Notes: generated from the letters alone by a model not told the origin. A DNA stretch of 64,000 nt from JAHEGP01 sp963751595 (GCA_963751595.1 CAVVVC010000001.1:1240001-1304000), one strand, 5' to 3'; positions 26,810-36,515 are shown, numbered from the stretch's first letter. Program-made: numbers and translations.

Positions 26810-27820
26810 TCAGCGATAGCCCGCCGGGTTCTGGCTTTGCCAGCGCCAACTGTCCTGGAGCATTCGTTCAAGGTCAAACTGCGCACGCCACTGGAGCTCA
26901 CTGGCAGCAGTTGAAGGGTCGGCGTAGCACTCGGCAATATCACCAGGGCGACGCGCAACAATTTCGTAGGGGATATCGCGCCCACTGACCCGTTCGAAGC
27001 CGGCGATCATTTCCAGCACCGAATAGCCCCGGCCGGTGCCGAGATTATAGGGGACCACGCCCGGGTTATCCGCGATCTTGTCCAGTGCCTTCAGGTGACC
27101 CTTTGCCAAGTCGACCACATGGATGTAATCCCGCACACCGGTGCCATCCGGGGTCGGGTAATCGGCACCGAACACCGCGAGCTTATCCAGCTTCCCCACA
27201 GCAACCTGGGAAATATAGGGCACCAGGTTGTTGGGTATGCCCTGGGGATCTTCGCCAATCAGCCCGCTCTGGTGGGCGCCCACGGGATTGAAGTAGCGCA
27301 ACAGAATCGCATTCCAGCGCGGATCGGCGATGTGGGCGTCGTGCAGGATTTGCTCAACGAACAGCTTGGACTGGCCATAGGGGTTGGTAGCCGAAAGCGG
27401 AAAGTCCTCAATGATGGGCACGGCAGCAGGATCGCCGTAAACCGTCGCGGAGGAACTGAAAACCATGTTGAACACACCGTGAGACTGCATGACCTCGCAC
27501 AGGGTCAGGGTGCCGGCAATATTGTTCTGGTAGTAATGCAGGGGCTGGGACACCGACTCCCCCACCGCCTTGAGGCCGGCAAAATGGATGACCGCGTCGA
27601 CGCTGTGCGCGCTGAAGATGGCCTCCAAACCTTCCCGGTCACGGATGTCCACCCGATAGAATACGGGCTCGCGGCCGGTAATCGTGGTGATACGCCTGAT
27701 CGACTCTTCACTGCTATTGACCAGATTATCGACAATGATAACCTCCCGTCCCTGCTCAATCAGTTCAACACAGGTGTGACTACCAATGTACCCGGCGCCG
27801 CCGGTTACCAATATGCTCAT
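26810..27820 (-). CDS. galE: UDP-glucose 4-epimerase
   Basis: 336 residues, an extended short-chain dehydrogenase. It begins MSILVTGGAGYIGSH, the NAD-binding GxxGxxG loop. The catalytic Ser-Tyr-Lys set is visible in FSSSATVYG and NPYGQSK. LRYFNPVGAH and the C-terminal RPGDIAECYAD are the usual GalE motifs. It interconverts UDP-glucose and UDP-galactose for cell-surface polysaccharides. It stands alone and is divergent from trmA. Confidence 0.96.
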   Translation of the reverse strand: MSILVTGGAGYIGSHTCVELIEQGREVIIVDNLVNSSEESIRRITTITGREPVFYRVDIRDREGLEAIFSAHSVDAVIHFAGLKAVGESVSQPLHYYQNNIAGTLTLCEVMQSHGVFNMVFSSSATVYGDPAAVPIIEDFPLSATNPYGQSKLFVEQILHDAHIADPRWNAILLRYFNPVGAHQSGLIGEDPQGIPNNLVPYISQVAVGKLDKLAVFGADYPTPDGTGVRDYIHVVDLAKGHLKALDKIADNPGVVPYNLGTGRGYSVLEMIAGFERVSGRDIPYEIVARRPGDIAECYADPSTAASELQWRAQFDLERMLQDSWRWQSQNPAGYR

Positions 27821-27959
27821 CGCTTGAAGATTCCCTCGGTTTATTCATGGCTGGCGGGTAAACTGGCGTCCGCTCCCGTGTCTGCTGACGTCGCCCTGCC
27901 AATGGTATTCAGCTGTGAATTCCTGCGGCAACCGTTTTACCCGGCCGCAAGAGTACAAT

Positions 27960-29051
27960 ATGCCACTAAGTCATTTCCAGCCAGAAAACTATAGTGCCAT
28001 CTTCCAACAGAAGCTGGCAGCTTTCCTGCCGGCTTTCGAACCCTGGTTCAGCGGCCAGCCGACCATCGTCGCATCGGCGCCGGATCACTACCGGATGCGC
28101 GCTGAGTTTCGCATGTGGCACAGTGGCGACCAGATCGACTTCGTCATGTTCAAGGCCCCGGGGCAACCCCGGATCATCGAGGCGTTTCCGGTCGCTTGCA
28201 AGCCTATCAGTGAACGTATGGGCACCCTCAAGGCCATGCTAGAAGCAAGCGCCATCCTGCGCCACCGTCTATTCCAGGTCGAATTTCTCAGTACTGAAAA
28301 CGACGATACCCTGCTCAGCCTGATCTACCACAAAAAGCTCGATGACCAGTGGCAGGAAGCCGCCCTCCAACTCCAGCAAAACCTCGATGTGCAGATTATA
28401 GGCCGTAGCCGAAAGCAAAAGGTCGTTCTGGGGCGGGATTACGTCACCGAAAAGCTGTCCATACACGGGCGGGAATTCAGCTACCGCCAGGCCGAGGGCG
28501 TCTTCACCCAGCCAAACGCCAGGGTAAACCGACGAATGATCGAGTGGGCGCTTGACCAAACCGAAGGCCACTGCGGCGATTTACTGGAACTGTACTGCGG
28601 CATTGGCAATTTTACCCTGCCCCTGGCGACCCGGTTTCGGCGGGTGCTGGCCACCGAGATATCGAAGCAGGCGGTTGCCTGCGCCCGGGCCAATATGGCC
28701 GCCAACGGCATCGACAATATCACCCTGCTGCGCATGTCCAGCGAAGACTTTACTGCCGCCATGGATGGCGTGCGCCCGTTTCGCCGCTTACGCGACGTCG
28801 ACCTGCCAAGCTTTGATCTGCAAACCGTGCTGGTGGACCCCCCGCGTGCAGGGCTCGACCCGGCCACCCTGGCACTGGTTGGCCGGCTGCCACAGATTGT
28901 GTATATTTCCTGTGATCCCCGGACGCTCTTGCAAAACCTGGAAGTGCTGGGGCAAACTCATCGGGTAACGGCGCTGGCGTTCTTCGACCAGTTTCCCTAC
29001 ACCCCGCATCTGGAATGCGGCATCCTGTTGTCGCAGCACCCGCAACCGTGA
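27960..29051 (+). CDS. trmA: tRNA (uracil-54-C5)-methyltransferase
   Basis: 363 residues; E. coli TrmA has 366. I took the ATG at 27960 (MPLSHFQPENYSAIF), which aligns with the family start. The SAM site is LLELYCGIGNFTLPLA, the strand-4 motif VDPPRAGLD, and the nucleophile is the cysteine of YISCDPRTL. HLECGILL at the end holds the catalytic glutamate. It makes ribothymidine at position 54 of tRNA. Confidence 0.96.
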   Translation: MPLSHFQPENYSAIFQQKLAAFLPAFEPWFSGQPTIVASAPDHYRMRAEFRMWHSGDQIDFVMFKAPGQPRIIEAFPVACKPISERMGTLKAMLEASAILRHRLFQVEFLSTENDDTLLSLIYHKKLDDQWQEAALQLQQNLDVQIIGRSRKQKVVLGRDYVTEKLSIHGREFSYRQAEGVFTQPNARVNRRMIEWALDQTEGHCGDLLELYCGIGNFTLPLATRFRRVLATEISKQAVACARANMAANGIDNITLLRMSSEDFTAAMDGVRPFRRLRDVDLPSFDLQTVLVDPPRAGLDPATLALVGRLPQIVYISCDPRTLLQNLEVLGQTHRVTALAFFDQFPYTPHLECGILLSQHPQP

Positions 29052-29067
29052 ATAACGATAACAAGCC

Positions 29068-29361
29068 ATGACAGCACCAAGCACTCTCTCACAACAGCAA
29101 ATCGATACGGCACTGGCAGGCCTCGAAGCCTGGGAGTACCGTGACAATGGCATCGAGAAACAGTTTCGCTTTGCCGACTTCTCGGCGGCCTTTGGCTTCA
29201 TGACCCGGGTGGCGCTGACCTGTGAATGTCGCAATCATCACCCCGAGTGGTCGAACGTCTGGAACCGCGTCGATATCCGCCTGACGACTCACGAGTCCGG
29301 GGGGCTGACCCAAAGAGATCTTGACCTGGCAGAGGCCATTGAACAGCTCTTGCAGTCATGA
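29068..29361 (+). CDS. phhB: Pterin-4a-carbinolamine dehydratase
   Basis: 97 residues, full length. Motifs EKQFRFADFSAAFGFMTRVAL and CECRNHHPEWSNVWNRVDIRLTTHESGGLTQ include the active-site histidines in HHPEW. It dehydrates 4a-hydroxy-tetrahydrobiopterin during phenylalanine hydroxylation and can recycle other pterins. It starts 16 bases after trmA, so the two may share a transcript. No phenylalanine hydroxylase is in the window. Confidence 0.94.
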   Translation: MTAPSTLSQQQIDTALAGLEAWEYRDNGIEKQFRFADFSAAFGFMTRVALTCECRNHHPEWSNVWNRVDIRLTTHESGGLTQRDLDLAEAIEQLLQS

Positions 29362-29487
29362 CGGTGTGAGGGCATACTCGCTACCTTTTTCTAGCGGGTT
29401 GTTGTCGCCTGAGAGAATGTAAGGACATTGCACTGGTCGATGCGACCGCGGTTACTGCCGAAACCTACCAAATAAGTGAAGGGCACT

Positions 29488-30624
29488 ATGAGTCTACTAG
29501 CCGTACCAAAAGAGACGCGTCCCGGCGAGCACAGGGTGCCTATGACCCCCGCTGCCGTCAAAAAACTGGCCCGTGCCGGAGCTGAAATTCAAGTTGAGGC
29601 CGGTGCCGGCCTGGACAGTGGCTTCAGCGACGCCGACTACACCGAAGCTGGCGCCACCATTGCCAGCGACCGCGCCGCGATGCTCGGTGCCGCCGATGTG
29701 GTGGTGCGATTACACAAGCCTTCCCTGGAGGAGGTGGCGTTGCTGAAGGAAGGCTCGGTCCATGTCAGCTATCTCGATCCGTTCAACGAGCGGGAGCTGG
29801 TAGAAGCACTAAAGACCCGCAAAGTGTCTGCGGTGAGTATGGAAATGATACCCCGCACCACGCGCTCTCAAAAAATGGACGCCCTCAGCTCCCAGGCCAA
29901 CCTCGCCGGCTACGTGATGGTCATGAAAGCGGCCAACAAGCTTAATCGTATTCTGCCGATGATGATGACACCGGCGGGCACGATCAAACCGGCCAGGGTT
30001 TTTATCATCGGAGCCGGGGTGGCCGGCCTGCAGGCCATTGCCACCGCAAAACGTCTGGGTGCCAAGGTAACGGCTTTCGATACCCGCCCCGTGGTGGCTG
30101 AGCAGGTCGAGTCGCTGGGTGGCAAGTTTCTCAAGATAGACCTGGGGCAGACGGGACAGACCAAGGATGGGTACGCCCAGGAGTTGACTCCGGAACAGCT
30201 TCAGAAGCAAAAAGAAGGACAGGCCCGGGAGATTGCCGAGTCGGATATCGTGATAACCACCGCCCAGGTTTTCGGTCGTAAACCGCCGGTGCTGGTAAGC
30301 CGCGAGATGGTCGAGGGCATGAGCCCTGGCAGCGTGGTAGTGGATATGGCCGCAGAGACCGGCGGTAACGTCGAAGGCTCGGAACCGGGCAAGGACGTGG
30401 ATATCAACGGCGTCTGCGTGATTGGTACCGGCAACTGGCCCGATGAGGTTTGCCGCGACGCCAGCGAGATGTACTCCAATAATCTCTACAACCTGCTGAT
30501 CGATTACTGGGATGAGGAGCAAAAAGCCCTCGTTCTCGATTTTGAGGATGACATCATCCAGGGCTGCGTCATTACCCACCAGGGCGACGTGGTCAATGAA
30601 ACCATCCGCAACCATTACGCCTAG
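29488..30624 (+). CDS. pntA: NAD(P) transhydrogenase subunit alpha 1
   Basis: 378 residues: the NAD(H)-binding domain I of proton-translocating transhydrogenase as a separate subunit. I used the ATG at 29488 (MSLLAVPKETRPGEHRVPMTP), 10 bases after GAAGGG. The nucleotide-binding loop is VFIIGAGVAGLQAIATAKRLGA, and the mobile loop lies near VDMAAETGGNVEGS. With the next two subunits it couples hydride transfer from NADH to NADP+ to proton inflow. Its PntA is split (alpha1, alpha2), unlike the E. coli fused form. Confidence 0.95.
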   Translation: MSLLAVPKETRPGEHRVPMTPAAVKKLARAGAEIQVEAGAGLDSGFSDADYTEAGATIASDRAAMLGAADVVVRLHKPSLEEVALLKEGSVHVSYLDPFNERELVEALKTRKVSAVSMEMIPRTTRSQKMDALSSQANLAGYVMVMKAANKLNRILPMMMTPAGTIKPARVFIIGAGVAGLQAIATAKRLGAKVTAFDTRPVVAEQVESLGGKFLKIDLGQTGQTKDGYAQELTPEQLQKQKEGQAREIAESDIVITTAQVFGRKPPVLVSREMVEGMSPGSVVVDMAAETGGNVEGSEPGKDVDINGVCVIGTGNWPDEVCRDASEMYSNNLYNLLIDYWDEEQKALVLDFEDDIIQGCVITHQGDVVNETIRNHYA

Positions 30625-30636
30625 GGAGAGTTCACT

Positions 30637-30924
30637 GTGGAAACTGTCTATCTGTTATTTGTCCTGGTTCTCTCCATATTCCTGGGATTCGAGCTGATCC
30701 GAAAAGTGCCCGCAACGCTGCATACGCCGCTGATGTCAGGCTCCAACGCCATATCCGGGATTACCCTGGTGGGGGCGCTGGTCGCCGCCGGGGCCAATCG
30801 CACCGAACTCACAACCTTCCTCGGTACTCTCGCGGTCATCTTCGCCACCATCAACGTGGTTGGGGGCTATATGGTGACCGACCGCATGCTGGCAATGTTT
30901 AAAAAGAAAGCAGGTGATAAGTAA
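30637..30924 (+). CDS. pntA2: NAD(P) transhydrogenase subunit alpha 2
   Basis: 95 residues with three membrane helices, the membrane part (domain IIa) of the transhydrogenase: FLGFELIRKVPATLHTPLMSGSNAISGI and later ATINVVGGYMVTDRMLAMFK. The start is GTG at 30637 with GGGAGA 7 bases before it. Its stop overlaps the pntB start (TAATG). Confidence 0.95.
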   Translation: METVYLLFVLVLSIFLGFELIRKVPATLHTPLMSGSNAISGITLVGALVAAGANRTELTTFLGTLAVIFATINVVGGYMVTDRMLAMFKKKAGDK

Positions 30925-32288
30925 TGCAAACGACTCTGTTCATTAACCTTTCTTATATCGTTGCCGCGGTACTGTTTATCTATGGATTGAAGCTGCTCGG
31001 GCATCCTTCCACCGCCAGAAAGGGCAACCAGCTCTCCGCGGTGGGCATGCTGATTGCCGTGGTGGTTACCCTGCTCGACCAGAACATCCTCAGCTACGGG
31101 TGGATTATCGTCGGTATTCTCGTGGGTTCCGGCATTGGCGCTTACGCCGCCCGCAAGGTCGAGATGACCGGCATGCCGGAAATGGTCGCACTCTTCAACG
31201 GGTTCGGCGGTATCGCGAGTTTGCTGGTCGGCTGGGCCGCACTCAGCGATAGCCATCTCAACACTTTTATTCTGATTACCATCTACCTGTCGGTTCTGAT
31301 CGGCGGGGTCACCTTCACCGGTAGCCTGGTGGCCTGGGGCAAGCTCAGTGAGCGCATTGAAGGCAAACCGATTACCTTCTCGGGCCAACGCTGGGTCAAT
31401 ACAGGCCTGATTGCCGCGATCGTACTGTGCGGCATCCTGTTCGTGAATTACCCGGATACGGGCTTCTGGCTCTACCTGGCTATCCTGCTGGCGATCACCC
31501 TGGGCGTGCTGGCAGTCGTCCCCATTGGTGGTGCCGACATGCCGGTGGTCATCTCGCTGCTCAACAGTTACTCCGGTCTGGCTGCCTGTGCTGCCGGCTT
31601 CGCTATCAACAACAACATTCTTATCGTTGCGGGTTCCCTGGTGGGTGCCAGCGGGATCATCCTTACCAACATCATGTGCAAGGCGATGAACCGCTCGCTC
31701 TCCCATGTCCTCTTCTCCGGCTTCAGTGACGTCAAGTCCGAGGCCATGGTGATCGAGGGTGAGGTCAAGCCCATGACCGCAGCGGATGCCTATTACGTGC
31801 TGGAAGCCGCCTCCACCGTGGCGATTGTGCCGGGATACGGCATGGCCGTTGCACAGGCACAGCATGTGGTCAAGGAATTGCAGGAACTGCTGGAGGCCAA
31901 TGGCACCGAAGTCATTTATGGCATCCACCCTGTGGCCGGCCGGATGCCGGGACACATGAACGTATTGCTGGCGGAGGCCGACGTGCCCTACGACCTGCTG
32001 CTGGAGATGGATGACATCAACCCGCGGATGGAAAACGTGGATGTTGCCATCGTCATTGGCGCCAATGACGTGGTCAACCCCGCTGCTCGCGAAATGGAGG
32101 GCAGCCCGATCTACGGTATGCCGGTGATCAACGTCGATATGGCGCGTACGGTTTTCGTGCTCAAGCGATCAATGGCCTCGGGTTTTGCCGGTATCGACAA
32201 CCCGCTGTTCTTCAAGGAAAACACGCGGATGATCTTTGGTGATGGTAAGGAAACCATCAGCGAACTGGTGCGCGAGTTCGGCGACTGA
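30924..32288 (+). CDS. pntB: NAD(P) transhydrogenase subunit beta
   Basis: 454 residues. Residues 1-265 hold about eight membrane helices including the proton channel; the rest is the NADP(H)-binding domain III with VPGYGMAVAQAQH and the YGIHPVAGRMPGHMNVLLAEADVPYD segment, and the VVNPAAREMEGSPIYGMPV region near the end. It closes the pnt operon and is followed by a terminator. Confidence 0.96.
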   Translation: MQTTLFINLSYIVAAVLFIYGLKLLGHPSTARKGNQLSAVGMLIAVVVTLLDQNILSYGWIIVGILVGSGIGAYAARKVEMTGMPEMVALFNGFGGIASLLVGWAALSDSHLNTFILITIYLSVLIGGVTFTGSLVAWGKLSERIEGKPITFSGQRWVNTGLIAAIVLCGILFVNYPDTGFWLYLAILLAITLGVLAVVPIGGADMPVVISLLNSYSGLAACAAGFAINNNILIVAGSLVGASGIILTNIMCKAMNRSLSHVLFSGFSDVKSEAMVIEGEVKPMTAADAYYVLEAASTVAIVPGYGMAVAQAQHVVKELQELLEANGTEVIYGIHPVAGRMPGHMNVLLAEADVPYDLLLEMDDINPRMENVDVAIVIGANDVVNPAAREMEGSPIYGMPVINVDMARTVFVLKRSMASGFAGIDNPLFFKENTRMIFGDGKETISELVREFGD

Positions 32289-32310
32289 CACCTAAACTGT
32301 CTCAGCAAGC

Positions 32311-32345
32311 AAACCAGGGCCGTGCCAGCGCCGCCCTGGTTTTTT
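32311..32345 (+). terminator. Rho-independent terminator after pntB
   Basis: Stem AAACCAGGGC pairing with GCCCTGGTTT, 12-base loop, followed by T residues. Confidence 0.9.
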
Positions 32346-32397
32346 GTTTTTGCTGCGGCTGGTTTCAGAGCTGCCGGTTTGTCCCCGGGGATACTGG

Positions 32398-32832
32398 ATG
32401 AATGTCGACTGGGATTACCCCAAGCCCTACCTGCAAACCCTGGAGGCCGGAGCTGCCGACACAGATGCCCTCGGCCATGTCAACAACATGCGCTACATAG
32501 GCTGGTGCGAGGCGATAGCCTGGCAGCACTCGGCGACGCTGGGACTGGACGAAACCGACTACGTTCAATTACGCCGTGCCATGGCCATTCATCATGCCGA
32601 ATACGACTATTTGAAAGCCTGTTTTCCCGGCGACAGGATCCACGCCGGCACCTGGATTACCCGCTGTGATTTCAAGCTGAGCATGGAACGGCGCTTTCAA
32701 CTGACTGCCGGAGGTGAGACCGTTTTTCGAGGCTGCTGGCAACTGATCTGCATCAATCTCGACACCAACAAACCGGTGCGGATACCGCCATGCTTCATCG
32801 AAGTTTACCGGCGGGCGGTGCTCGACACCTAG
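32398..32832 (+). CDS. Acyl-CoA thioesterase (4HBT hotdog fold)
   Basis: 144 residues of the YbgC/FadM-like hotdog thioesterase family. The catalytic aspartate region is AADTDALGHVNNMRYIGWCEAI, followed by the long helix. The strand FKLSMERRFQL and the ending are as expected. I used the ATG at 32398 because it aligns with family starts. Substrate is probably a fatty acyl-CoA or similar; not certain. Confidence 0.85.
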   Translation: MNVDWDYPKPYLQTLEAGAADTDALGHVNNMRYIGWCEAIAWQHSATLGLDETDYVQLRRAMAIHHAEYDYLKACFPGDRIHAGTWITRCDFKLSMERRFQLTAGGETVFRGCWQLICINLDTNKPVRIPPCFIEVYRRAVLDT

Positions 32833-32915
32833 CCCCATCGCGGCACCCGGCGAGGGCCGGAACCCGGTGCTGGGGCGCCGGCTCCAGGCCCTGCAGCGTC
32901 ACCCGGACGGCAGAT

Positions 32916-33962
32916 TTACTCCACGACCGGATCCTCGAGGTAGATCTGCACCACCGCCAGAAACAGTGCAATGATAATCGGCCCCAGCACGAACCCCGTG
33001 ATCCCGAATAAGCCCAGGCCCCCGAGGGTGGAAAACAACACCAGGTAATCGGGCATTCGGGTGTCCCTCCCCACCAGTATTGGCCGCAGCACGTTATCCG
33101 CGAGACCAATCAGAAAGACCCCGAACAGGACCAGAATGATGCCCTTGGCAATGGCGCCGGTCGCAAACAGGTAGATTGCGGCGGGGGCCCACACCAAACC
33201 CGAGCCCACTGCCGGCAGTACCGACAGTATGGTCATCACCGCGCCCCAGAATACAGCGCCGTTGATGCCCAGGATGAAGAAGATCAGCCCCCCGAGGAAG
33301 CCCTGGAACAGGCCGATGAGCAGCGTGCCCTTGATGGTCGCCCGGGAGACTTCGGCAAACTTGTCGAACAGCCTTTTTTCCATGGTATCGGGCAACGGTA
33401 TCGCAGCGTGAAGGTAACGCACCATCTTGTCGCCATCCCGAAACACGAAGAACAGCAGGTACAGCATGAGAAAAAACTTGATCACAAAAGTGGTCAGGTT
33501 CTGGCCCGCGCTGAGCGCCAGCGAACCGATATACTGGCTCCCCTTTAGCGCCATCGCCGACAGCTTGCTGGGGATATCCCCCAGACTGATCCCGTAGCCG
33601 GCAGCCCACTCGCTCAAATAGGGCAATCGTTCGCTGAACCAGTTGAACAACACGTTGAGGTCGATCTCGCCGGATTGAAAGCGGGAGTAAACCCCGGCGG
33701 CCTCGGAGGCCACCACCGAGGCCACCAGAATACCCGGGAGTAGTACGGTACAGAATATGAGCACCACGGTGACGGCCGCGCCCAGCGACCGCCTTCCGTT
33801 AAAGCGCTCCACCAACCGCAGGTAGAGCGGCCGGAACAGGATGCCAAAAACCGCGGCCCAGAAGATTGCCTGCCAGAATCCGAAGAACAGTGCGATACTG
33901 GCAATGCTTGCAGCAACCAGCAGACCTACCAGGAAGGGGTGATGCTTGGGAGGGCTAGACAT
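32916..33962 (-). CDS. AI-2E family transporter (PerM/YdiK type)
   Basis: 348 residues with about seven membrane helices. Family motifs: ILFRPLYLRLVERFNGRRSLGAA, LLFFVFRDGDKMVRYL, and the C-terminal PLIVGRDTR-like segment (LRPILVGRDTRMPDYLVLFSTLGGLGLFGITGFVLGPII). Members include exporters of autoinducer-2 and sodium/proton antiporters; the substrate here cannot be told. Single-gene unit, read toward the thioesterase gene. Confidence 0.9.
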   Translation of the reverse strand: MSSPPKHHPFLVGLLVAASIASIALFFGFWQAIFWAAVFGILFRPLYLRLVERFNGRRSLGAAVTVVLIFCTVLLPGILVASVVASEAAGVYSRFQSGEIDLNVLFNWFSERLPYLSEWAAGYGISLGDIPSKLSAMALKGSQYIGSLALSAGQNLTTFVIKFFLMLYLLFFVFRDGDKMVRYLHAAIPLPDTMEKRLFDKFAEVSRATIKGTLLIGLFQGFLGGLIFFILGINGAVFWGAVMTILSVLPAVGSGLVWAPAAIYLFATGAIAKGIILVLFGVFLIGLADNVLRPILVGRDTRMPDYLVLFSTLGGLGLFGITGFVLGPIIIALFLAVVQIYLEDPVVE

Positions 33963-34046
33963 GACGCATGGATTTCCTCAGTCGTTAGTGCGCGGGTTGG
34001 GTTTGCCAGGACTCCGCTGCGCTGGGACCCCGGCTAAAAAGGCAGC

Positions 34047-34937
34047 TCAATACACAGGTATACCAAGGCGCAGGAGCTCCCTGGCAAGAATCTCGTCCAG
34101 GTGCTCGATATCCTTATCAGTGATTTCCAGCACCGCCAGCCCCTGCTCTTCCAGCAATGCTCTCTTGTCAAACTTTTCACTCAGCCGGGCGCCGCTGCCC
34201 TGCTCTCCCCAGTATTCAATATACACATTGCCACCGGGCAAATAGAAATCCGCGCGCAGCGCAGTGTCCCCCGGAAGCTGGCGCCCGCAGGCATGGGTCA
34301 AACCGGCAAAATACAGCCAATTGCAAATAGCGGCCATTTCGAGCTGATCGAACCCGTGGCCGTCGATTCCCTGACAGGGTTGCACCCCCTGCCGCGCAAA
34401 CAGATCATCCTCGGCAAGCCCCGGGGCCTGGGCCGCGCCGATTGCACCGTAGCTGTTGACCAGCGCAGCCTGCAGGCGCCGGTTGCTGATAATATCGGGG
34501 GGCCACTTTACGAAGGGAATGCTGGTTTCCTCGTTTTCTATTTCTACGCCGCCGAGGGATTTACCGGCGTCAGTGACGCGCCAGCCCTTGACCCCGGGGG
34601 ATATCCAGCCCAGTTCGTGCAGCACGTGATTGATGTAACGCCCCGAAACATGGCACGCTCGACCGATGCTCGAGGCGCTGATAACCACCTCGGCTCTGGC
34701 GTTGTGCAGGCGGGCATGCTCCAGTACCGCGTCCGGCCAGACGATGTAGCGACCATAGCGTTCGCTTTGCACATAGCTGCCGCCTTCGAACTCTCCCTTG
34801 CCGGTCAACAGCCAGCCATCGGTACCGCGCTTGATCCAGCCCAGTTCCCGTAACAAATTAAAGAGTTCCAGCGACGGCAACCCCAGGTCTCTGGCCAGAG
34901 CCGATGTCGACAGTTTCCTGATCTTGTCGCGGGACAT
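34047..34937 (-). CDS. Winged-helix protein with nuclease-like C-terminus
   Basis: 296 residues. Two repeated winged-helix-like units come first: residues 1-60 (TSALARDLGLPSLELFNLLRELGWI) and about 80-130 (ISASSIGRACHVSGRYINHVLHELGWI), both ending in the same LGWI...GW phrase. The C-terminal third (ALRADFYLPGGNVYIEYWGEQ, then KFDKRALLEEQGLAVLEITDKD) looks like a PD-(D/E)XK fold with an aspartate, the ExW strand and a following lysine. I do not know a functional assignment for this architecture. It is probably cytoplasmic and DNA-binding, possibly an endonuclease or a dead relative. Single gene. Confidence 0.75.
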   Translation of the reverse strand: MSRDKIRKLSTSALARDLGLPSLELFNLLRELGWIKRGTDGWLLTGKGEFEGGSYVQSERYGRYIVWPDAVLEHARLHNARAEVVISASSIGRACHVSGRYINHVLHELGWISPGVKGWRVTDAGKSLGGVEIENEETSIPFVKWPPDIISNRRLQAALVNSYGAIGAAQAPGLAEDDLFARQGVQPCQGIDGHGFDQLEMAAICNWLYFAGLTHACGRQLPGDTALRADFYLPGGNVYIEYWGEQGSGARLSEKFDKRALLEEQGLAVLEITDKDIEHLDEILARELLRLGIPVY

Positions 34938-35199
34938 GAGGCGCTCTCACCCAAGTTGGCTGGTCGCATCTACCGCGCAACTCGATGCCATGACCGTGGC
35001 GGGCGCTGCAAATACGCTTCAAGGCCCTGCCCCATTGCCACGCCCGGCGCGGGCACGTGGACCTCAGTCGAAGAACATACTACCATCGCGAACGTCGATT
35101 CAATAGCCAGAAACGATAACGGCCGGGTTCGGCCAGACAGCGCGCAAAAAGGTCATAACCTATCGCCGCGTGCAACCATCGACACAGGGGGCAACAAAC

Positions 35200-35451
35200 G
35201 TGGAACAGAATATCGGCATCTTTGCATTTCTTGTCATTGGTGCCCTCGCCGGCTGGCTTGCGAGCCGGCTGCTGAAGAGTCACGGTTTCGGACTGGTTGG
35301 CAACACGCTGGTGGGAATCGTTGGCGCCGTAATCGGGGGCTCGATAAACGCTATTGTCGGCGTCGACACAGGCGGCTTCCTCAGCCATTTGGTCACCGCT
35401 ACGGTAGGTGCTGCCCTGCTACTCTTTGCCGTTGGGCTGGTAAAAAAGTAG
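35200..35451 (+). CDS. GlsB/YeaQ/YmgE family membrane protein
   Basis: 83 residues with three short membrane segments rich in glycine: FLVIGALAGWLASRLLK, GLVGNTLVGIVGAVIGG and ATVGAALLLFAVGLVKK. This is the transglycosylase-associated (GlsB) family, often stress-induced. The start is GTG at 35200 with AGGGGG 8 bases upstream. Function of the family is poorly known. Confidence 0.88.
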   Translation: MEQNIGIFAFLVIGALAGWLASRLLKSHGFGLVGNTLVGIVGAVIGGSINAIVGVDTGGFLSHLVTATVGAALLLFAVGLVKK

Positions 35452-35636
35452 GCCGTCCGCTCTGCTCACCGGGCCATTTCTGATTCCATGAGCGATGGCG
35501 GGAATACCAAAGCGCCCGCACTTTGCATACAATACCGGCGCCGGAAAAAGCACGGCAGAAATACTCTGACCCGGCGCCAGCGAGGGCGCCCAGATCCACC
35601 GTTGCCAAGTGCGAATTGGCCTTGCGGAGAGCGCAG

Positions 35637-36491
35637 ATGACCGAGTACATCGTTGATATCAACGAAAACAATGCCCAGCAACTATTGATTGAGGAATCGT
35701 TCAAGCGCCCGGTCGTGGTCGACTTCTGGGCCGACTGGTGCCAGCCCTGTAAAACTTTGATGCCGCTGCTCGAAAAACTGGCGAATGAATTCTCCGGCGC
35801 ATTCCTGCTGGCCAGGGTCAACGCCGACGAGCAACAGATGCTCGCCAGCCAATTGGGGGTGCGCAACCTGCCCACGGTGATGGTCATCAAGGACGGGCAG
35901 CCGGTCGATGGCTTTAGCGGCGCCCAGCCCGAGTCTGCCATTCGACCGATTCTCGAAAAGTACCTGCCCAAGCCCTGGGACACCCAGTTCGAACAAGCCC
36001 GCGAGCTGATTTCCGGCGGGGATAGCAATAGTGCGCTGCCCCTGTTGCGCCAGGCGTACGCTGATTCCCGTCAGCGCACCGACATAGGCCTGACCCTGGC
36101 CTCGGTGTTGCTTGAGCTCAAGCGTCTGGATGATGCCGAGGCGATCCTGGGCTCAGTGCCAATGGTCGATCAGGATCATGCCTGGGAGCAATTGAACGCG
36201 CAGCTGCACCTGGCCCGTGAGGCAGGCCATTCTCCCGCCATCGAGGCCCTCAAGGCAAAACTCGCCGAAGATCCGGACAACCTGGACCTTAAGTGCCGGC
36301 TGGCCGTGCAGTTCAACCAGGAGCAGCACCATAAACAGGCCCTTGAGCTGCTGTTTTCGGTGCTTCAGCGGGACAGGGAGCATGGCGACGGCGCTACCCG
36401 CAGACTGTTACTGGATATCATCGCTGTCCTCGGCAACGCCGACCCACTTGCGACCGAGTACCGGCGCAAGCTGTTTGGCTTACTGCATTAA
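35637..36491 (+). CDS. cnoX: Chaperedoxin CnoX (thioredoxin-TPR protein)
   Basis: 284 residues. Residues 1-108 are a thioredoxin domain with an active site WCQPC (C35, C38) and the cis-proline in NLPTVMVI. Residues 120-284 are helical TPR-like repeats ending in the typical GDGATRRLLLDIIAVLG. This is CnoX/YbbN, a holdase that protects proteins from oxidation and hands them to GroEL or DnaK. Unlike E. coli, the first active-site cysteine is kept, so real reductase activity is expected. I used the ATG at 35637. Confidence 0.93.
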   Translation: MTEYIVDINENNAQQLLIEESFKRPVVVDFWADWCQPCKTLMPLLEKLANEFSGAFLLARVNADEQQMLASQLGVRNLPTVMVIKDGQPVDGFSGAQPESAIRPILEKYLPKPWDTQFEQARELISGGDSNSALPLLRQAYADSRQRTDIGLTLASVLLELKRLDDAEAILGSVPMVDQDHAWEQLNAQLHLAREAGHSPAIEALKAKLAEDPDNLDLKCRLAVQFNQEQHHKQALELLFSVLQRDREHGDGATRRLLLDIIAVLGNADPLATEYRRKLFGLLH

Positions 36492-36515
36492 GAACCGTTG
36501 ACCTGGGCCGGCGAG

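Noticed and set aside
30867..31955. 362-codon open frame on the minus strand opposite pntB
   Set aside because: It mirrors the codon pattern of pntB, is rich in His/Gln/Asp as an antisense frame would be, and has no ribosome site.
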